A stretch of DNA of 64,000 nucleotides from Curvibacter sp. GWA2_64_110. Its GTDB lineage: Bacteria; Pseudomonadota; Gammaproteobacteria; Burkholderiales; Burkholderiaceae_C. The position numbers and the translations under genes were made by a program. The stretch is taken from NCBI GenBank assembly GCA_001797315.1, contig MGPC01000038.1, positions 1 to 64,000 of the forward strand, written 5' to 3'. Under the pieces are notes generated by a model, which did no database searches, was not told where the DNA came from, and saw only the letters and a list, made by a program, of their open reading frames with translations. Below, in pieces: positions 30,220 to 38,712 of the stretch. Each line of letters opens with the position of its first letter. The stretch's first letter is position 1.

Positions 30220-30248
30220 TAGCTGTTAGCGCATATTCAGCAAGGCAA
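30207..30248 (+). repeat. Dispersed palindromic element at the 3' end of a gene
   Basis: Core GCTATCAAAATAATAGC (30207-30223) followed by TGTTAGCGCATATTCAGCA. The TAA inside the core (30217-30219) is the stop codon of the preceding gene. A terminator follows directly. Confidence 0.88.
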
Positions 30249-30267
30249 CAAGGCCAATTTGGCATAA

Positions 30268-30293
30268 AAAAACCGGTCGATGACCGGTTTTTT
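30268..30293. terminator. Bidirectional terminator
   Basis: AAAAACCGGTC (30268-30278) pairs perfectly with GACCGGTTTTT (30282-30292), loop GAT, with A- and T-runs on the two sides. It separates the hypothetical gene from the convergent cytochrome gene. Confidence 0.93.
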
Positions 30294-30316
30294 CAGGGGT
30301 GGCGGAAAGCGCTTGC

Positions 30317-30832
30317 TTACTTGGCGTCCGCGGCTGCGGGGGCCTTGGGTTCGTCGAACTTGGCGCCACCAGCGTTGGCCATGAAGGCCACGGCGCGGGC
30401 AACTTCGACATCGGAGTGGTCGCCGCCGCCTTGCGGTGCCATGGCGCCCTTGCCCTTGAGGGCGGAGTTCACGAGCGCATCAAAGCCGGTCTTGATACGC
30501 GGCCCCCAGGCAGCCGCATCCTGGAACTTGGGTGAACCCGCAGCGCCGGTGGCGTGGCAGGCCGCGCACTGGGCCTTGTAGACATCTTCGCCGCTCTTGA
30601 GCGGACGGTTGGCATCACGGATCTCGACGGCGCCCACTTTCTGGAGGCGCTCGGCCACGGCTTTTTCCGTATTCACGGCACCGGCAGCCGGCTTGTTGCC
30701 CGAGGTGACGTAATGCACCAGGCCGATGATGATGAACACCGGGACCACGAAGGCAAAGATGGATGCCCACAACAATTGCTTGGGGTTCTTGATCGGGCCG
30801 GTGTGGGCTTCTTCGTGGCTGTTGTCGCTCAT
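30317..30832 (-). CDS. Membrane-anchored cytochrome c5-type protein
   Basis: Protein of 171 residues: an N-terminal membrane segment (LLWASIFAFVVPVFIIIGLVHYV) and one haem site CAACHATG, with the Met ligand probably in KGAMAPQGGG. This is the c5/CytC552 family, small electron carriers that feed terminal oxidases. The C-terminal PKAPAAADAK is low complexity. It is monocistronic, divergent from tRNA-Arg. Confidence 0.9.
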   Translation of the reverse strand: MSDNSHEEAHTGPIKNPKQLLWASIFAFVVPVFIIIGLVHYVTSGNKPAAGAVNTEKAVAERLQKVGAVEIRDANRPLKSGEDVYKAQCAACHATGAAGSPKFQDAAAWGPRIKTGFDALVNSALKGKGAMAPQGGGDHSDVEVARAVAFMANAGGAKFDEPKAPAAADAK

Positions 30833-30856
30833 GGTGTCCTCAAAAATTATGGGGGC

Positions 30857-30884
30857 TTGATATAAATCAGCGGATGATTATAGC
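30857..30884 (+). promoter_or_regulatory. Promoter candidate for tRNA-Arg
   Basis: TTGATA (30857-30862) and TATAGC (30879-30884) are 16 bases apart, which would start transcription near 30891, about 40 bases before the tRNA. A second -10-like TACAAT lies at 30907-30912 but has no matching -35. Confidence 0.4.
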
Positions 30885-30929
30885 GGTCGCCCTGGCCGAA
30901 ACCCCCTACAATGCGGGGTACTCAGCATC

Positions 30930-31005
30930 GCGGCTGTAGCTCAGTGGATAGAGTATTGGCCTCCGAAGCCAAGGGTCGTGGGTTCGATCCCCGCCAGCCG
31001 CACCA
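30930..31005 (+). tRNA. tRNA-Arg (anticodon CCG)
   Basis: A 76-base tRNA with acceptor arms GCGGCTG (30930-30936) and CAGCCGC (30995-31001), anticodon stem TTGGC/GCCAA with loop CTCCGAA, anticodon CCG at 30963-30965, T-arm GGTTCGATCC, discriminator A and encoded CCA (31003-31005). It reads CGG codons. No integrase or attachment repeat was seen next to it. Confidence 0.96.
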
Positions 31006-31088
31006 GATCAAGCTTTGCCGGATGAAAACGCTTTCATCCCTGCGTCTTTCCGTTCACTTTGTCTTCCTCCCCGTTACCAGCGCCATCG

Positions 31089-31184
31089 ATGGACACCGTG
31101 ATCTACACGATTTACAGGCTGGCAAGCTACATCGCGCTGAACCTGGGCGAGGATGCGGCCGTGCTGGCCTTCATGTTTTGTTGA
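31089..31184 (+). CDS. Possible 31-residue ORF or gene remnant
   Basis: MDTVIYTIYRLASYIALNLG and a further 11 residues up to TGA at 31182-31184, in the 180-base gap between tRNA-Arg and rsmI. The composition is amphipathic and protein-like, but there is no good ribosome-binding site and I recognise no family. It could be a chance frame or a decayed gene. Confidence 0.2.
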   Translation: MDTVIYTIYRLASYIALNLGEDAAVLAFMFC

Positions 31185-31185
31185 G

Positions 31186-32094
31186 CTATTGTTTCAGTGC
31201 CAGCGCGGCGTCGTAGAGCGCGTTGCGCGAGCCGCCGCTGATGTCAGCAGCCAGCTTGACAGCCGTCTTGAGCGGCAACTCGGCCAGCAGCAACTCAAGA
31301 ATGCGCAGCCCTTGCGCGTCACCGGTCCGGGCCACCACAGGGGCCGGGTGCAGCACCAGCACGAATTCGCCGCGGGTGCGATTGGGCTGTGCCGCCAGCC
31401 AGGCGCTGAATCCGGCGGCCTCGACGGTGGCGATCTCCTCGAACTGCTTGGTCAGCTCGCGCCCGATCGTGAGCTTGCGTTCGCCCAGCACCGCCAAAGC
31501 CGCTGCGAGCGGCTCGATGCGGTGCGGCGCTTCCAGCAGCACCACGGCACGTTCTTCGCTGACCAGCGCCTGTACCGCGGTGCTGCGTTCGCTCGTCTTG
31601 GCCGGCAGGAAGCCGGCAAACACAAAACCAGCCGCGTCATCGCTGACGATGCCGGCCACGCTCAGCGCCGTGGTGACGCTGCTGGCGCCCGGCAGCGGCA
31701 CCACCGGCAGCCCTTCGGCCCGCACCGCGGCCACCAGGCGCGCCCCGGGGTCGCTGATGGCGGGCGTGCCGGCATCGCTGACGTAAGCGATGCGCTGGCC
31801 GGCCCGCAGCCGCGCAATCGCGCTCTGCGCGGCCTCGGCTTCGTTGTGCTGGTGCAGGGCGAGGAGCTGCTGCGGGCTGCGCTCGATGCCGTAGGCGCGC
31901 AGCAGGGTCTGGGTGTGGCGCGTGTCCTCGCAGGCGACGGCGTCAACCAGCTGCAGCACATGCAGCGCGCGCAGCGTGATGTCGGCCAGATTGCCGATGG
32001 GCGTGGCCACCACATACAGCGCCCCTTGGGGATAATGCTGCGAGGCCGCCGCCTCATGCGAGGCGGTCAGGGCGGAAGCGAAAGAAGCGTTCAA
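31186..32094 (-). CDS. rsmI: 16S rRNA (cytidine-1402-2'-O)-methyltransferase
   Basis: Protein of 302 residues with the tetrapyrrole-methylase-like fold: [74 protein letters not shown], all typical of RsmI, which methylates C1402 in the P-site of 16S rRNA. No ATG is available; the TTG at 32094 has GGGGAA 7 bases upstream on its strand. It is head-to-head with yraN, start codons sharing one base. Confidence 0.95.
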   Translation of the reverse strand: MNASFASALTASHEAAASQHYPQGALYVVATPIGNLADITLRALHVLQLVDAVACEDTRHTQTLLRAYGIERSPQQLLALHQHNEAEAAQSAIARLRAGQRIAYVSDAGTPAISDPGARLVAAVRAEGLPVVPLPGASSVTTALSVAGIVSDDAAGFVFAGFLPAKTSERSTAVQALVSEERAVVLLEAPHRIEPLAAALAVLGERKLTIGRELTKQFEEIATVEAAGFSAWLAAQPNRTRGEFVLVLHPAPVVARTGDAQGLRILELLLAELPLKTAVKLAADISGGSRNALYDAALALKQ

Positions 32095-32483
32095 TGGTGT
32101 TCCCCAAATGGCGGGCGGCGGGCGATGGCACGACGACCAAACAGGCCGGCGACGCGGCCGAAGCGCAGGCGCTGCATCATCTGCAGCGCGCCGGTCTGCG
32201 CCTGCTGGAACGCAATTATCGGACGCCTGGGCGCGGCGGCGGCGAAATCGACCTCATCATGGGCGCGCCGGACGGCACGCTGGTGTTTGTCGAGGTGCGC
32301 CGGCGCAGCGGCTCGCACCATGGCGGCGCAGCCGCCAGCGTGAGCGTGCAGAAGCAGCGGCGCATCATCTTCGCGGCGCGGCATTACCTGTTGCGCTGGC
32401 GCGAGCCGCCACCCTGCCGCTTCGACGTGGTGGCACTGGAGGGGAGCAGCGTGCAGTGGCTGCAGGCGGCCTTTACAGACTGA
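32094..32483 (+). CDS. yraN: UPF0102/YraN family endonuclease-like protein
   Basis: Protein of 129 residues with [48 protein letters not shown], the restriction-endonuclease-like core (E...GEIDLI...FVEVR) of YraN, a family next to rsmI in most proteobacteria and perhaps linked to recombination. Start codon ATG at 32094 overlaps the complement of the rsmI start. Confidence 0.92.
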   Translation: MVFPKWRAAGDGTTTKQAGDAAEAQALHHLQRAGLRLLERNYRTPGRGGGEIDLIMGAPDGTLVFVEVRRRSGSHHGGAAASVSVQKQRRIIFAARHYLLRWREPPPCRFDVVALEGSSVQWLQAAFTD

Positions 32484-32533
32484 AACAAGCGCCTGCCACG
32501 GCGCGGGCATGGCTTCACAGTTATCATTACCCC

Positions 32534-33133
32534 ATGCTTGAGCAACGCATTCAACAACATTTCATCGACAGCGCCGACCTGAAATACCAGTCGGCCCAGT
32601 CCTTGAGCAAACCGATCGCCGACGCGGTGCAGGCCGTGCTGGCCTGCGTCACCAGCGGCGGCAAGGTGCTGGCCTGCGGCAACGGCGGTTCCGCCGCCGA
32701 CGCGCAGCACTTTGCCGCCGAGTTCGTCGGCCGTTTCGAGCGCGAGCGTCCCGAACTGGGCGCCATTGCGCTCACCACCGACAGTTCCATCCTGACGGCG
32801 ATCGCCAACGACTACAACTTCAACGCCGTGTTCTCGCGCCAGGTGCGTGCGCTGGGCCAGCCGGGTGATGTGCTGCTGGCGATTTCCACCAGCGGCAACT
32901 CGGCCAACGTGCTGGCCGCCATCGAAGCGGCGCACGAGCGCGAGATGGTGGTGATCGGCCTGACCGGCCGCGGCGGCGGCAAGATGAACCAGGCGCTGCG
33001 CGACACCGATGTGCACATCTGCGTGCCGCACGAGCGCACGGCGCGCATCCAGGAAGTTCACATCCTGGCGCTGCACTGCATCTGCGATGCGGTCGATGCC
33101 CAATTGCTTGGAGAACAGGAAACACCGACATGA
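32534..33133 (+). CDS. SIS-domain protein, DiaA / phosphoheptose isomerase family
   Basis: Protein of 199 residues with the SIS blocks [24 protein letters not shown] and [20 protein letters not shown] and the C-terminal [19 protein letters not shown]. Context yraN-this gene-BON lipoprotein equals E. coli yraN-diaA-yraP, so DiaA (which stimulates DnaA assembly at oriC) is more likely than GmhA, but the two are close homologues and a GmhA role cannot be excluded. ATG at 32534. Confidence 0.88.
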   Translation: MLEQRIQQHFIDSADLKYQSAQSLSKPIADAVQAVLACVTSGGKVLACGNGGSAADAQHFAAEFVGRFERERPELGAIALTTDSSILTAIANDYNFNAVFSRQVRALGQPGDVLLAISTSGNSANVLAAIEAAHEREMVVIGLTGRGGGKMNQALRDTDVHICVPHERTARIQEVHILALHCICDAVDAQLLGEQETPT

Positions 33134-33768
33134 AATTTGCTCGCAAACTCTGCCTGAACGTCATGCTGGCGGCCGGTCTGGCCGCTACCCTGAGCGCCTG
33201 TGCCCCGGTCGTGGTCGGCGGTGCCGCTGTGGTTGGCAGCCTGGTGGCGGTGGATCGCCGCACCTCGGGCGCGCAGCTGGAAGATGAAGGCATCGAACTG
33301 CGCGCTGCCGCCCGCATCCGCGAAAACCTGGGTGACCGCGTCCACATCAACATCACCAGTTACAACCGCCAGGTGCTGCTCACCGGCGAAGTGCCCAGCG
33401 CACAGGACAAGCAGTTGGCTGAACAGGTGGTGGCGCGGGTCGAGAACGTGCGCGCCATCGTCAACGAGCTGGGCGTGATGGGCAGCTCCTCGTTCACGCA
33501 GCGTTCCAACGACGCGCTGATCACGGGCAAGGTCAAGGCGGCACTGGTCGATGCGCGCGACCTGTATGCCAGCGCCTACAAGGTCGTCACCGAGCGCGGC
33601 GTCACCTACCTGATGGGGCGCGTGACGCAACGCGAAGCCGATCGCGGCACCGACGTGGCCCGCAGCACCAGCGGCGTGCAGAAGGTGGTGCGCATGTTCG
33701 AGATCATCAGCGAGGAAGAACTGCAGGCCCTGCTGCCCAAGCCGGCCGAGAACGAAAAGAAGAAGTAG
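33130..33768 (+). CDS. Dual BON-domain lipoprotein (DolP/YraP-like)
   Basis: Protein of 212 residues: signal peptide with lipobox LSAC, a Gly/Val-rich turn ([18 protein letters not shown]), then two BON domains of about 65 residues each ([29 protein letters not shown], and [27 protein letters not shown]). DolP supports outer-membrane integrity and BAM function in E. coli. Start overlaps the SIS gene stop by four bases. Terminator follows. Confidence 0.92.
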   Translation: MKFARKLCLNVMLAAGLAATLSACAPVVVGGAAVVGSLVAVDRRTSGAQLEDEGIELRAAARIRENLGDRVHINITSYNRQVLLTGEVPSAQDKQLAEQVVARVENVRAIVNELGVMGSSSFTQRSNDALITGKVKAALVDARDLYASAYKVVTERGVTYLMGRVTQREADRGTDVARSTSGVQKVVRMFEIISEEELQALLPKPAENEKKK

Positions 33769-33788
33769 ACCTTCGCCATCCAGACCAA

Positions 33789-33810
33789 CAAGGCGCCCGC
33801 GGGCGCCTTG
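33789..33810. terminator. Bidirectional hairpin after dolP-like gene
   Basis: A perfect 22-base palindrome, CAAGGCGCCCG then CGGGCGCCTTG, between convergent genes. The T-run is short (TTGTTC), so its efficiency is uncertain. Confidence 0.7.
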
Positions 33811-33811
33811 T

Positions 33812-34714
33812 TCATTTCAGGCGTCGGATCAGGCTGGAGGTGTCCCAGCGCCGGCCGCCCATGTGCTGGATATCGGCGTAGAACTGATCGACCAGTGCCG
33901 TGACCGGCAGGCGCGAGCCGTTGCGCTTGGCCTCTTCCAGCACCAGGCCGAGGTCCTTGCGCATCCAGTCCACCGCGAAGCCGAAGTCGAACTGGTCGGC
34001 CACCATGGTCTTGCCGCGGTTGTCGAGCTGCCAGCTTTGCGCCGCGCCCTTGCCGATGACGTCGAGCACCAGGTTCATGTCAAGCCCGGCGTTCTGGCCG
34101 AAGGCGATGGCCTCGCTCAGGCCTTGCACCAGTCCGGCGATGCAGATCTGGTTCACCATCTTGGCCAGTTGCCCGGCGCCGCTGGCGCCCAACAGGGTGA
34201 CGGCGCGCGAGAAGGCCATGGCCACCGGCCGGGCGGCGTCAAAAGCTTTCGGGTCGCCGCCGCACATCACGGTCAGTGCGCCGTTCTGGGCGCCGGCCTG
34301 GCCGCCCGACACCGGCGCGTCGATGAACTGCAGCCCGATCTGGGGTGCCGCCGTCGACAGCTCGCGCGCCACCTCGGCCGAGGCGGTGGTGTGGTCGACG
34401 AAGATGGCGCCGGGCGCCATGCCGGCAAAGGCGCCATCGGCGCCCAGCGTGATGCTGCGCAGGTCGTCGTCATTGCCGACGCAGGCGAAGACGAGGTCGG
34501 CCCCCGCTGCGGCCGCGCGTGGTGTGGCGGCATGGTTGCCGCCGAATGCCTGGACCCAGGCCTGCGCCTTGGCCGGTGTGCGGTTGTAGACCGTGACCGC
34601 ATGGCCGGCCCGCGCCAGATGCCCGGCCATCGGGTAGCCCATGACGCCCAGGCCGAGAAAGGCGACCTTGCGCGACGGGGTGGATTCGTAGGTTTTCGCG
34701 TTGATGTTTGTCAT
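33812..34714 (-). CDS. Beta-hydroxyacid dehydrogenase (GarR / 3-hydroxyisobutyrate dehydrogenase family)
   Basis: Protein of 300 residues. The NAD(P) loop is VAFLGLGVMGYPMAGHLARAG near residue 17, the substrate motif FIDAPVSGGQAGAQNG, and the catalytic Lys region GAGQLAKMVNQICIAG, with DFGFAVDWMRKDLGL. Substrate could be tartronate semialdehyde, 3-hydroxyisobutyrate or a succinic semialdehyde type; sequence alone does not settle it. Encoded 9 bases after pilU on the same strand, though a functional link is unlikely. Confidence 0.9.
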   Translation of the reverse strand: MTNINAKTYESTPSRKVAFLGLGVMGYPMAGHLARAGHAVTVYNRTPAKAQAWVQAFGGNHAATPRAAAAGADLVFACVGNDDDLRSITLGADGAFAGMAPGAIFVDHTTASAEVARELSTAAPQIGLQFIDAPVSGGQAGAQNGALTVMCGGDPKAFDAARPVAMAFSRAVTLLGASGAGQLAKMVNQICIAGLVQGLSEAIAFGQNAGLDMNLVLDVIGKGAAQSWQLDNRGKTMVADQFDFGFAVDWMRKDLGLVLEEAKRNGSRLPVTALVDQFYADIQHMGGRRWDTSSLIRRLK

Positions 34715-34723
34715 AAGAGAGGA

Positions 34724-35860
34724 TTAGACGATAGCCAGGTTTTCTGTCCCCGCACTCAGATCCTGCGACTTGCCGCGCTCGCTGCTCAGCTTGATCTGCA
34801 GGCGCAGGTCGTTGAGCGAATCGGCGTTGCGCAAGGCGTCTTCGTAGCTGATGACGTTGGTCTCGTACAGGTCGAACAAGGCTTGGTCGAAGGTCTGCAT
34901 GCCGAGCTGGCGGCTCTTCTTCATGATCTCCTTGATCTCGGCAACTTCGCCCTTGAAGATCAGGTCGGAGATCAGCGGCGTGTTGATCATCACCTCCACC
35001 GCCGCGGCCCGGCCCTTGCCGTCCTGCTTCGGCACCAGGCGCTGCGAGATCAGTGCGCGCAGGTTGAGCGAGAGGTCCATCAGCAGCTGCGGCCGGCGTT
35101 CTTCGGGGAAGAAGTTGATGATGCGGTCCAGCGCCTGGTTGGCGCTGTTGGCGTGCAGCGTGGCCAGGCACAGGTGGCCGGTTTCGGCAAAGGCCACCGC
35201 ATGCTCCATGGTCTCGCGGTCGCGGATCTCGCCCATCAGGATCACATCGGGCGCCTGGCGCAGCGTGTTCTTGAGTGCGATCTCCCAGCTGTCGGTATCC
35301 AGCCCCACCTCGCGTTGCGTCACCACGCAGTTCTTGTGCGGATGAACGAACTCCACCGGGTCCTCGATGGTGATGATGTGGCCGTAGGATTTTTCATTGC
35401 GCCAGTCCACCATGGCCGCCAAGGTGGTGGATTTGCCGGAGCCGGTGGCGCCGACCAGGATGCACAGGCCGCGCTTGGCCAGCGCCACTTCCTTGAGCAC
35501 CTGCGGCACACCCAGCGTGTCGATGGTCGGCAGCAGCGAGGGGATGACGCGCAGCACCATGCCGACCTTGCCCTGCTGCACGAAGGCGTTGGCGCGAAAG
35601 CGCCCGATGCCCGGCGGCGAGATGGCGAAGTTGCACTCCTTGGTGCGCTCGAACTCGGCCACCTGCTTGTCGTTCATGATCGAGCGCGCCAGCGCCAGGG
35701 TGTGCGCGCCGCTCAGCGGCTGCGGCGACACCTTGGTCACCTTGCCATCGACCTTGATGGCCGGCGGGAAGTCGGCCGTGATGAACAGGTCGCTGCCATT
35801 GCGGCTGACCATCAGCTTGAGCAGGTCGTTGATGAATTTCGTGGCTTGATCGCGCTCCAT
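34724..35860 (-). CDS. pilU: Type IV pilus retraction ATPase PilU
   Basis: Protein of 378 residues, a PilT-like secretion ATPase: Walker A GATGSGKS at 137-144, Asp box and Walker B in LMGEIRDRETMEHAVAFAETGHLCLATLHAN. Longer C-terminal tail than PilT (KLSSERGKSQDL), as in PilU, the auxiliary retraction motor. ATG at 35860 is preceded by AAGGAGGTG, an excellent ribosome-binding site; open frame continues upstream only through the intergenic repeat. Confidence 0.94.
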   Translation of the reverse strand: MERDQATKFINDLLKLMVSRNGSDLFITADFPPAIKVDGKVTKVSPQPLSGAHTLALARSIMNDKQVAEFERTKECNFAISPPGIGRFRANAFVQQGKVGMVLRVIPSLLPTIDTLGVPQVLKEVALAKRGLCILVGATGSGKSTTLAAMVDWRNEKSYGHIITIEDPVEFVHPHKNCVVTQREVGLDTDSWEIALKNTLRQAPDVILMGEIRDRETMEHAVAFAETGHLCLATLHANSANQALDRIINFFPEERRPQLLMDLSLNLRALISQRLVPKQDGKGRAAAVEVMINTPLISDLIFKGEVAEIKEIMKKSRQLGMQTFDQALFDLYETNVISYEDALRNADSLNDLRLQIKLSSERGKSQDLSAGTENLAIV

Positions 35861-35897
35861 GAGAGCACCTCCTTCTTCAGCGTATGGTTTCGCAAGG

Positions 35898-35999
35898 CGG
35901 GGAACACCGCGGAACCGGCTTCGCCGGGCCGCAGGTGTTGCCCCCTGCAAGGGGGGTGGCGAAGCGGCACGCAGTGCGCGCAGCCTGGGGGTGTTTCAT
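35898..35999 (-). repeat. ~100-bp intergenic repeat, copy downstream of pilT
   Basis: Between pilT and pilU. Read on the minus strand it starts AACACCCCCAGGCTGCGCGC just after the pilT stop and ends in CCGCGGTGTTCCCCG. It contains the hairpin CCGGC-GAA-GCCGG and a CTTGCAGGGGG segment. Same family as 43859-43955 and 62524-62621. Confidence 0.92.
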
Positions 36000-36001
36000 C
36001 G

Positions 36002-37045
36002 TCACCCGGGGAAGTTTTCCGGAATCTTGGCCTTGCCGCGCGCCTCGGCCGGGCTGATGAGGTTGCGCTTGACCAGCTCGGTCAGGTTCTGGTCCAGCGT
36101 CTGCATGCCCACGTTGTTGCCGGTCTGGATGCTGGAGTACATCTGCGCCACCTTGGCTTCGCGGATCAGGTTGCGGATGGCCGGCGTGCCGATCATGATC
36201 TCGTGCGCCGCGACGCGGCCGTTGCCGTCCTTGGTCTTGATCAGCGTCTGCGAGATCACCGCCTGCAGCGATTCCGACAGCATGGCGCGCACCATCTCCT
36301 TCTCCTCGGCCGGGAAGACGTCGATGATGCGGTCGATGGTCTTGGCGGCGCTCGAGGTGTGCAGCGTGCCGAACACCAGGTGGCCGGTCTCGGCCGCCGT
36401 CATGGCCAGGCGGATGGTTTCCAGGTCGCGCATCTCGCCCACCAGGATGGCGTCCGGGTCCTCGCGCAGCGCCGACTTCAATGCGTTGGCAAAGCTCAAG
36501 GTGTGCGGCCCGACCTCGCGCTGGTTGATCAGGCACTTCTTCGATTCGTGCACGAATTCGATCGGGTCTTCCACCGTCAGGATGTGGCCGAATTCGGTTT
36601 CGTTCAGGTGGTTGACCATGGCCGCCAGCGTGGTGGACTTGCCGGAGCCGGTGGGGCCGGTCACCAGCACCAGACCGCGCGGCTTGAGCGCTAGGTCGGC
36701 AAAGATCTTCGGGGCGTTGAGCTGTTCCAGCGACAGGATCTTGCTCGGGATGGTGCGGAACACGGCACCCGAGCCGCGCTGGTGGTTGAAGGCGTTGACG
36801 CGAAAGCGCGCCAGGCCGTCGATCTCGAAGGAAAAGTCGACTTCCAGGAACTCCTCGTAGTTCTTGCGCTGGGTGTCGTTCATGATGTCGTACACCATGG
36901 CGTGCACCTGCTTGTGGTCCAGCGGCTCCACGTTGATGCGGCGCACGTCGCCATTCACGCGGATCATGGGCGGCAGGCCGGCCGAGAGGTGCAGGTCGGA
37001 GGCCTTGTTCTTGACGCTGAACGCCAGCAGTTGGGTGATGTCCAC
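36002..37045 (-). CDS. pilT: Type IV pilus retraction ATPase PilT
   Basis: Protein of 347 residues starting (M)DITQLLAFSVKNKASDLHLSAG. Walker A is GPTGSGKS (130-137), Walker B region ILVGEMRDLETIRLAMTAAETGHLVFGTLHTSSA, and the PilT-specific AIRNLIREAKVAQ near the C-terminus. Start is the GTG at 37045 with AGAGGGA upstream, giving the standard PilT length. PilT disassembles pilin at the inner membrane to drive twitching. Confidence 0.96.
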   Translation of the reverse strand: MDITQLLAFSVKNKASDLHLSAGLPPMIRVNGDVRRINVEPLDHKQVHAMVYDIMNDTQRKNYEEFLEVDFSFEIDGLARFRVNAFNHQRGSGAVFRTIPSKILSLEQLNAPKIFADLALKPRGLVLVTGPTGSGKSTTLAAMVNHLNETEFGHILTVEDPIEFVHESKKCLINQREVGPHTLSFANALKSALREDPDAILVGEMRDLETIRLAMTAAETGHLVFGTLHTSSAAKTIDRIIDVFPAEEKEMVRAMLSESLQAVISQTLIKTKDGNGRVAAHEIMIGTPAIRNLIREAKVAQMYSSIQTGNNVGMQTLDQNLTELVKRNLISPAEARGKAKIPENFPG

Positions 37046-37091
37046 GAGTCCCTCTCTCTTTGAAGACGTCTTTTGATACGCTTGGGCGATT

Positions 37092-37787
37092 ATGACCACG
37101 ATTGCCACCCAGCTCCAGACCGTTCATGCCCGCATCACCGCCGCGTGTCTTGCAGCCGGGCGCGACCCGCGCGACGTGCGACTGCTGGCGGTGTCCAAGA
37201 CCTTCGGCCCCGAGGCTGTAGCCGAAGCGTACGCGGCGGGCCAGACGGCCTTCGGCGAGAACTACATCCAGGAGGCGGTCGAGAAGATGGCAGCCTTGAG
37301 CCATCTGCCGCTGGAGTGGCACTGCATCGGTCCGATCCAGAGCAACAAGACGCGGCTGGTGGCGCAGCATTTCGCCTGGGTCCACACGGTGGACCGGCTG
37401 AAGATCGCACAGCGACTCCATGAACAGAGAGCGTCGGATCTCCCGCCGCTGCAGGTCTGCATCCAGGTCAATGTCGACGGCGGCCCGACCAAGTCCGGCG
37501 TGGTGCCGCACGAGGCCTTGGCGCTGGCGCGCGAAGTTGCCGCATTGCCGCGCCTGGCGCTGCGTGGCCTCATGTGCATTCCCGAGCCTGCTCCTGATTT
37601 CGAAGCGTCTCGCGCAGTATTCATGCGGGCCAGGGCCTTGTTTGATCAAATAAGGTCAGAAGGCTTGGCGCTCGACACCCTGTCCATGGGCATGACGGCC
37701 GATCTGGAGGCCGCCATCCATGCCGGCAGCACGATGGTGCGTGTGGGCACCGCCATCTTCGGCGGCCGCAGCTACGCCGCGGCTTGA
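37092..37787 (+). CDS. yggS: PLP homeostasis protein (YggS/PROSC family)
   Basis: Protein of 231 residues, a fold-type III PLP barrel: LLAVSKTFGPEAVAEAYAAGQTAFGENYIQEA with the PLP lysine Lys36, WHCIGPIQSNKTRLVAQHFAWVHTVD, and the phosphate site SMGMTADLEAAIHAGSTMVRVGTAIFG. It binds PLP without catalysing a reaction and keeps vitamin B6 balance. Divergent from pilT, as is common. Confidence 0.95.
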   Translation: MTTIATQLQTVHARITAACLAAGRDPRDVRLLAVSKTFGPEAVAEAYAAGQTAFGENYIQEAVEKMAALSHLPLEWHCIGPIQSNKTRLVAQHFAWVHTVDRLKIAQRLHEQRASDLPPLQVCIQVNVDGGPTKSGVVPHEALALAREVAALPRLALRGLMCIPEPAPDFEASRAVFMRARALFDQIRSEGLALDTLSMGMTADLEAAIHAGSTMVRVGTAIFGGRSYAAA

Positions 37788-37803
37788 CGGAGAAGCGATC
37801 GCC

Positions 37804-38706
37804 ATGTCCCTGCTTGCCGTGCTGCGCGACACCGCGCGCCTGCCCTTCCTGGCGCTGACGCTGGCCTGCCTGCTGCTGGGCCTAGCCACGGTGTGGCGCA
37901 TCGGCATGCCGCTGGACGGTGTGCTGCTGGCCAAGGTGGTGGCTGGTGCGCTGTGCGCCCACATCAGCGTCAACATGCTCAACGAATACGCCGACTTTCG
38001 CAGCGGCCTGGATGCCACCACGCGGCGCACGCCGTTTTCCGGCGGCAGCGGCGCCTTGCCGGCACAGCCGCAGTGGGCCGGCGCCGTGCTGGTGGCCGGC
38101 CTGCTGGCGCTGGGGGTGACGCTGGCCGTCGGCTGGGAGGTGCTGCGCTTGCGCGGCTGGACCATCCTGCCCATCGGCCTGGCCGGCGTGCTGCTGGTGC
38201 TGTTGTACACGCCCTGGATCACGCGCCAGCCGCTGCTGTGCCTGCTGGCGCCCGGCTTGGGTGTGGGGCCGCTGATGGTGGCGGGTACGCATGTGGCTTT
38301 GGGCGGGCACAACCTGCCTGCCGCCCTGGCGGCCTCCTGGGTGCCGGGCTGCCTGGCCAGTGCCTTGTTGCTGCTCAACCAGTTCCCCGACCGCGAGGCC
38401 GACCGCGTGGTGGGCCGGCGCAACCTGGTCATCGTGTACGGTCGACCCTGGGCGGCGCGGCTGGTGCTGGTGCTGCACGGCCTGGCGGCCGCTGGTTTGG
38501 TGCTTTTCGTTTTGCTGCGTTGGTTGCCGGCACCCACGCTGTGGGGGCTGGCGCCGATGGCGCTGGCCGTGCCCATGGGTCGCTGGCTGCTGCGTTATGG
38601 CGACGAGCCCGAGCGCCTGCTGCCGGCCATGACGCTCAATGTGGTGGTGGTCCTGGCGGCGCCGCTGTTCATGGCCGTGGCCGCCATGTCCTGGCGGCTG
38701 GCCTGA
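37804..38706 (+). CDS. UbiA-family prenyltransferase
   Basis: Protein of 300 residues, about eight membrane helices. First polyprenyl-diphosphate motif NMLNEYADFRSGLD (about 58-71), second NQFPDREADRVVGRRNLV. The pattern resembles MenA-like 1,4-dihydroxy-2-naphthoate or related prenyltransferases, but no quinone genes are nearby and ubiquinone is the usual quinone here, so the acceptor is uncertain. ATG at 37804; it follows yggS by 16 bases. Confidence 0.85.
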   Translation: MSLLAVLRDTARLPFLALTLACLLLGLATVWRIGMPLDGVLLAKVVAGALCAHISVNMLNEYADFRSGLDATTRRTPFSGGSGALPAQPQWAGAVLVAGLLALGVTLAVGWEVLRLRGWTILPIGLAGVLLVLLYTPWITRQPLLCLLAPGLGVGPLMVAGTHVALGGHNLPAALAASWVPGCLASALLLLNQFPDREADRVVGRRNLVIVYGRPWAARLVLVLHGLAAAGLVLFVLLRWLPAPTLWGLAPMALAVPMGRWLLRYGDEPERLLPAMTLNVVVVLAAPLFMAVAAMSWRLA

Positions 38707-38712
38707 TGTGCG

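Noticed and set aside
30930-31190. tRNA-Arg as integration site of a mobile element
   Set aside because: No integrase, no direct repeat of the tRNA 3' end and ordinary housekeeping genes follow.
31182-31215. Possible repeat copy at the 3' end of rsmI (GCTATTGTTTCAG...)
   Set aside because: Only the first six bases of the core fit and the palindrome is missing.
33863-36694. A 943-codon open frame on the plus strand opposite the dehydrogenase, pilU and pilT genes
   Set aside because: It spans three unrelated minus-strand genes and the intergenic repeat; it follows from codon bias of those genes, not from coding.
37618-37672. Possible tenth copy of the palindromic element inside yggS (TTTGATCAAATAAGGTC and following bases)
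   Set aside because: The GCTA/TAGC ends are absent and the tail does not align; AT-richness alone is not enough.
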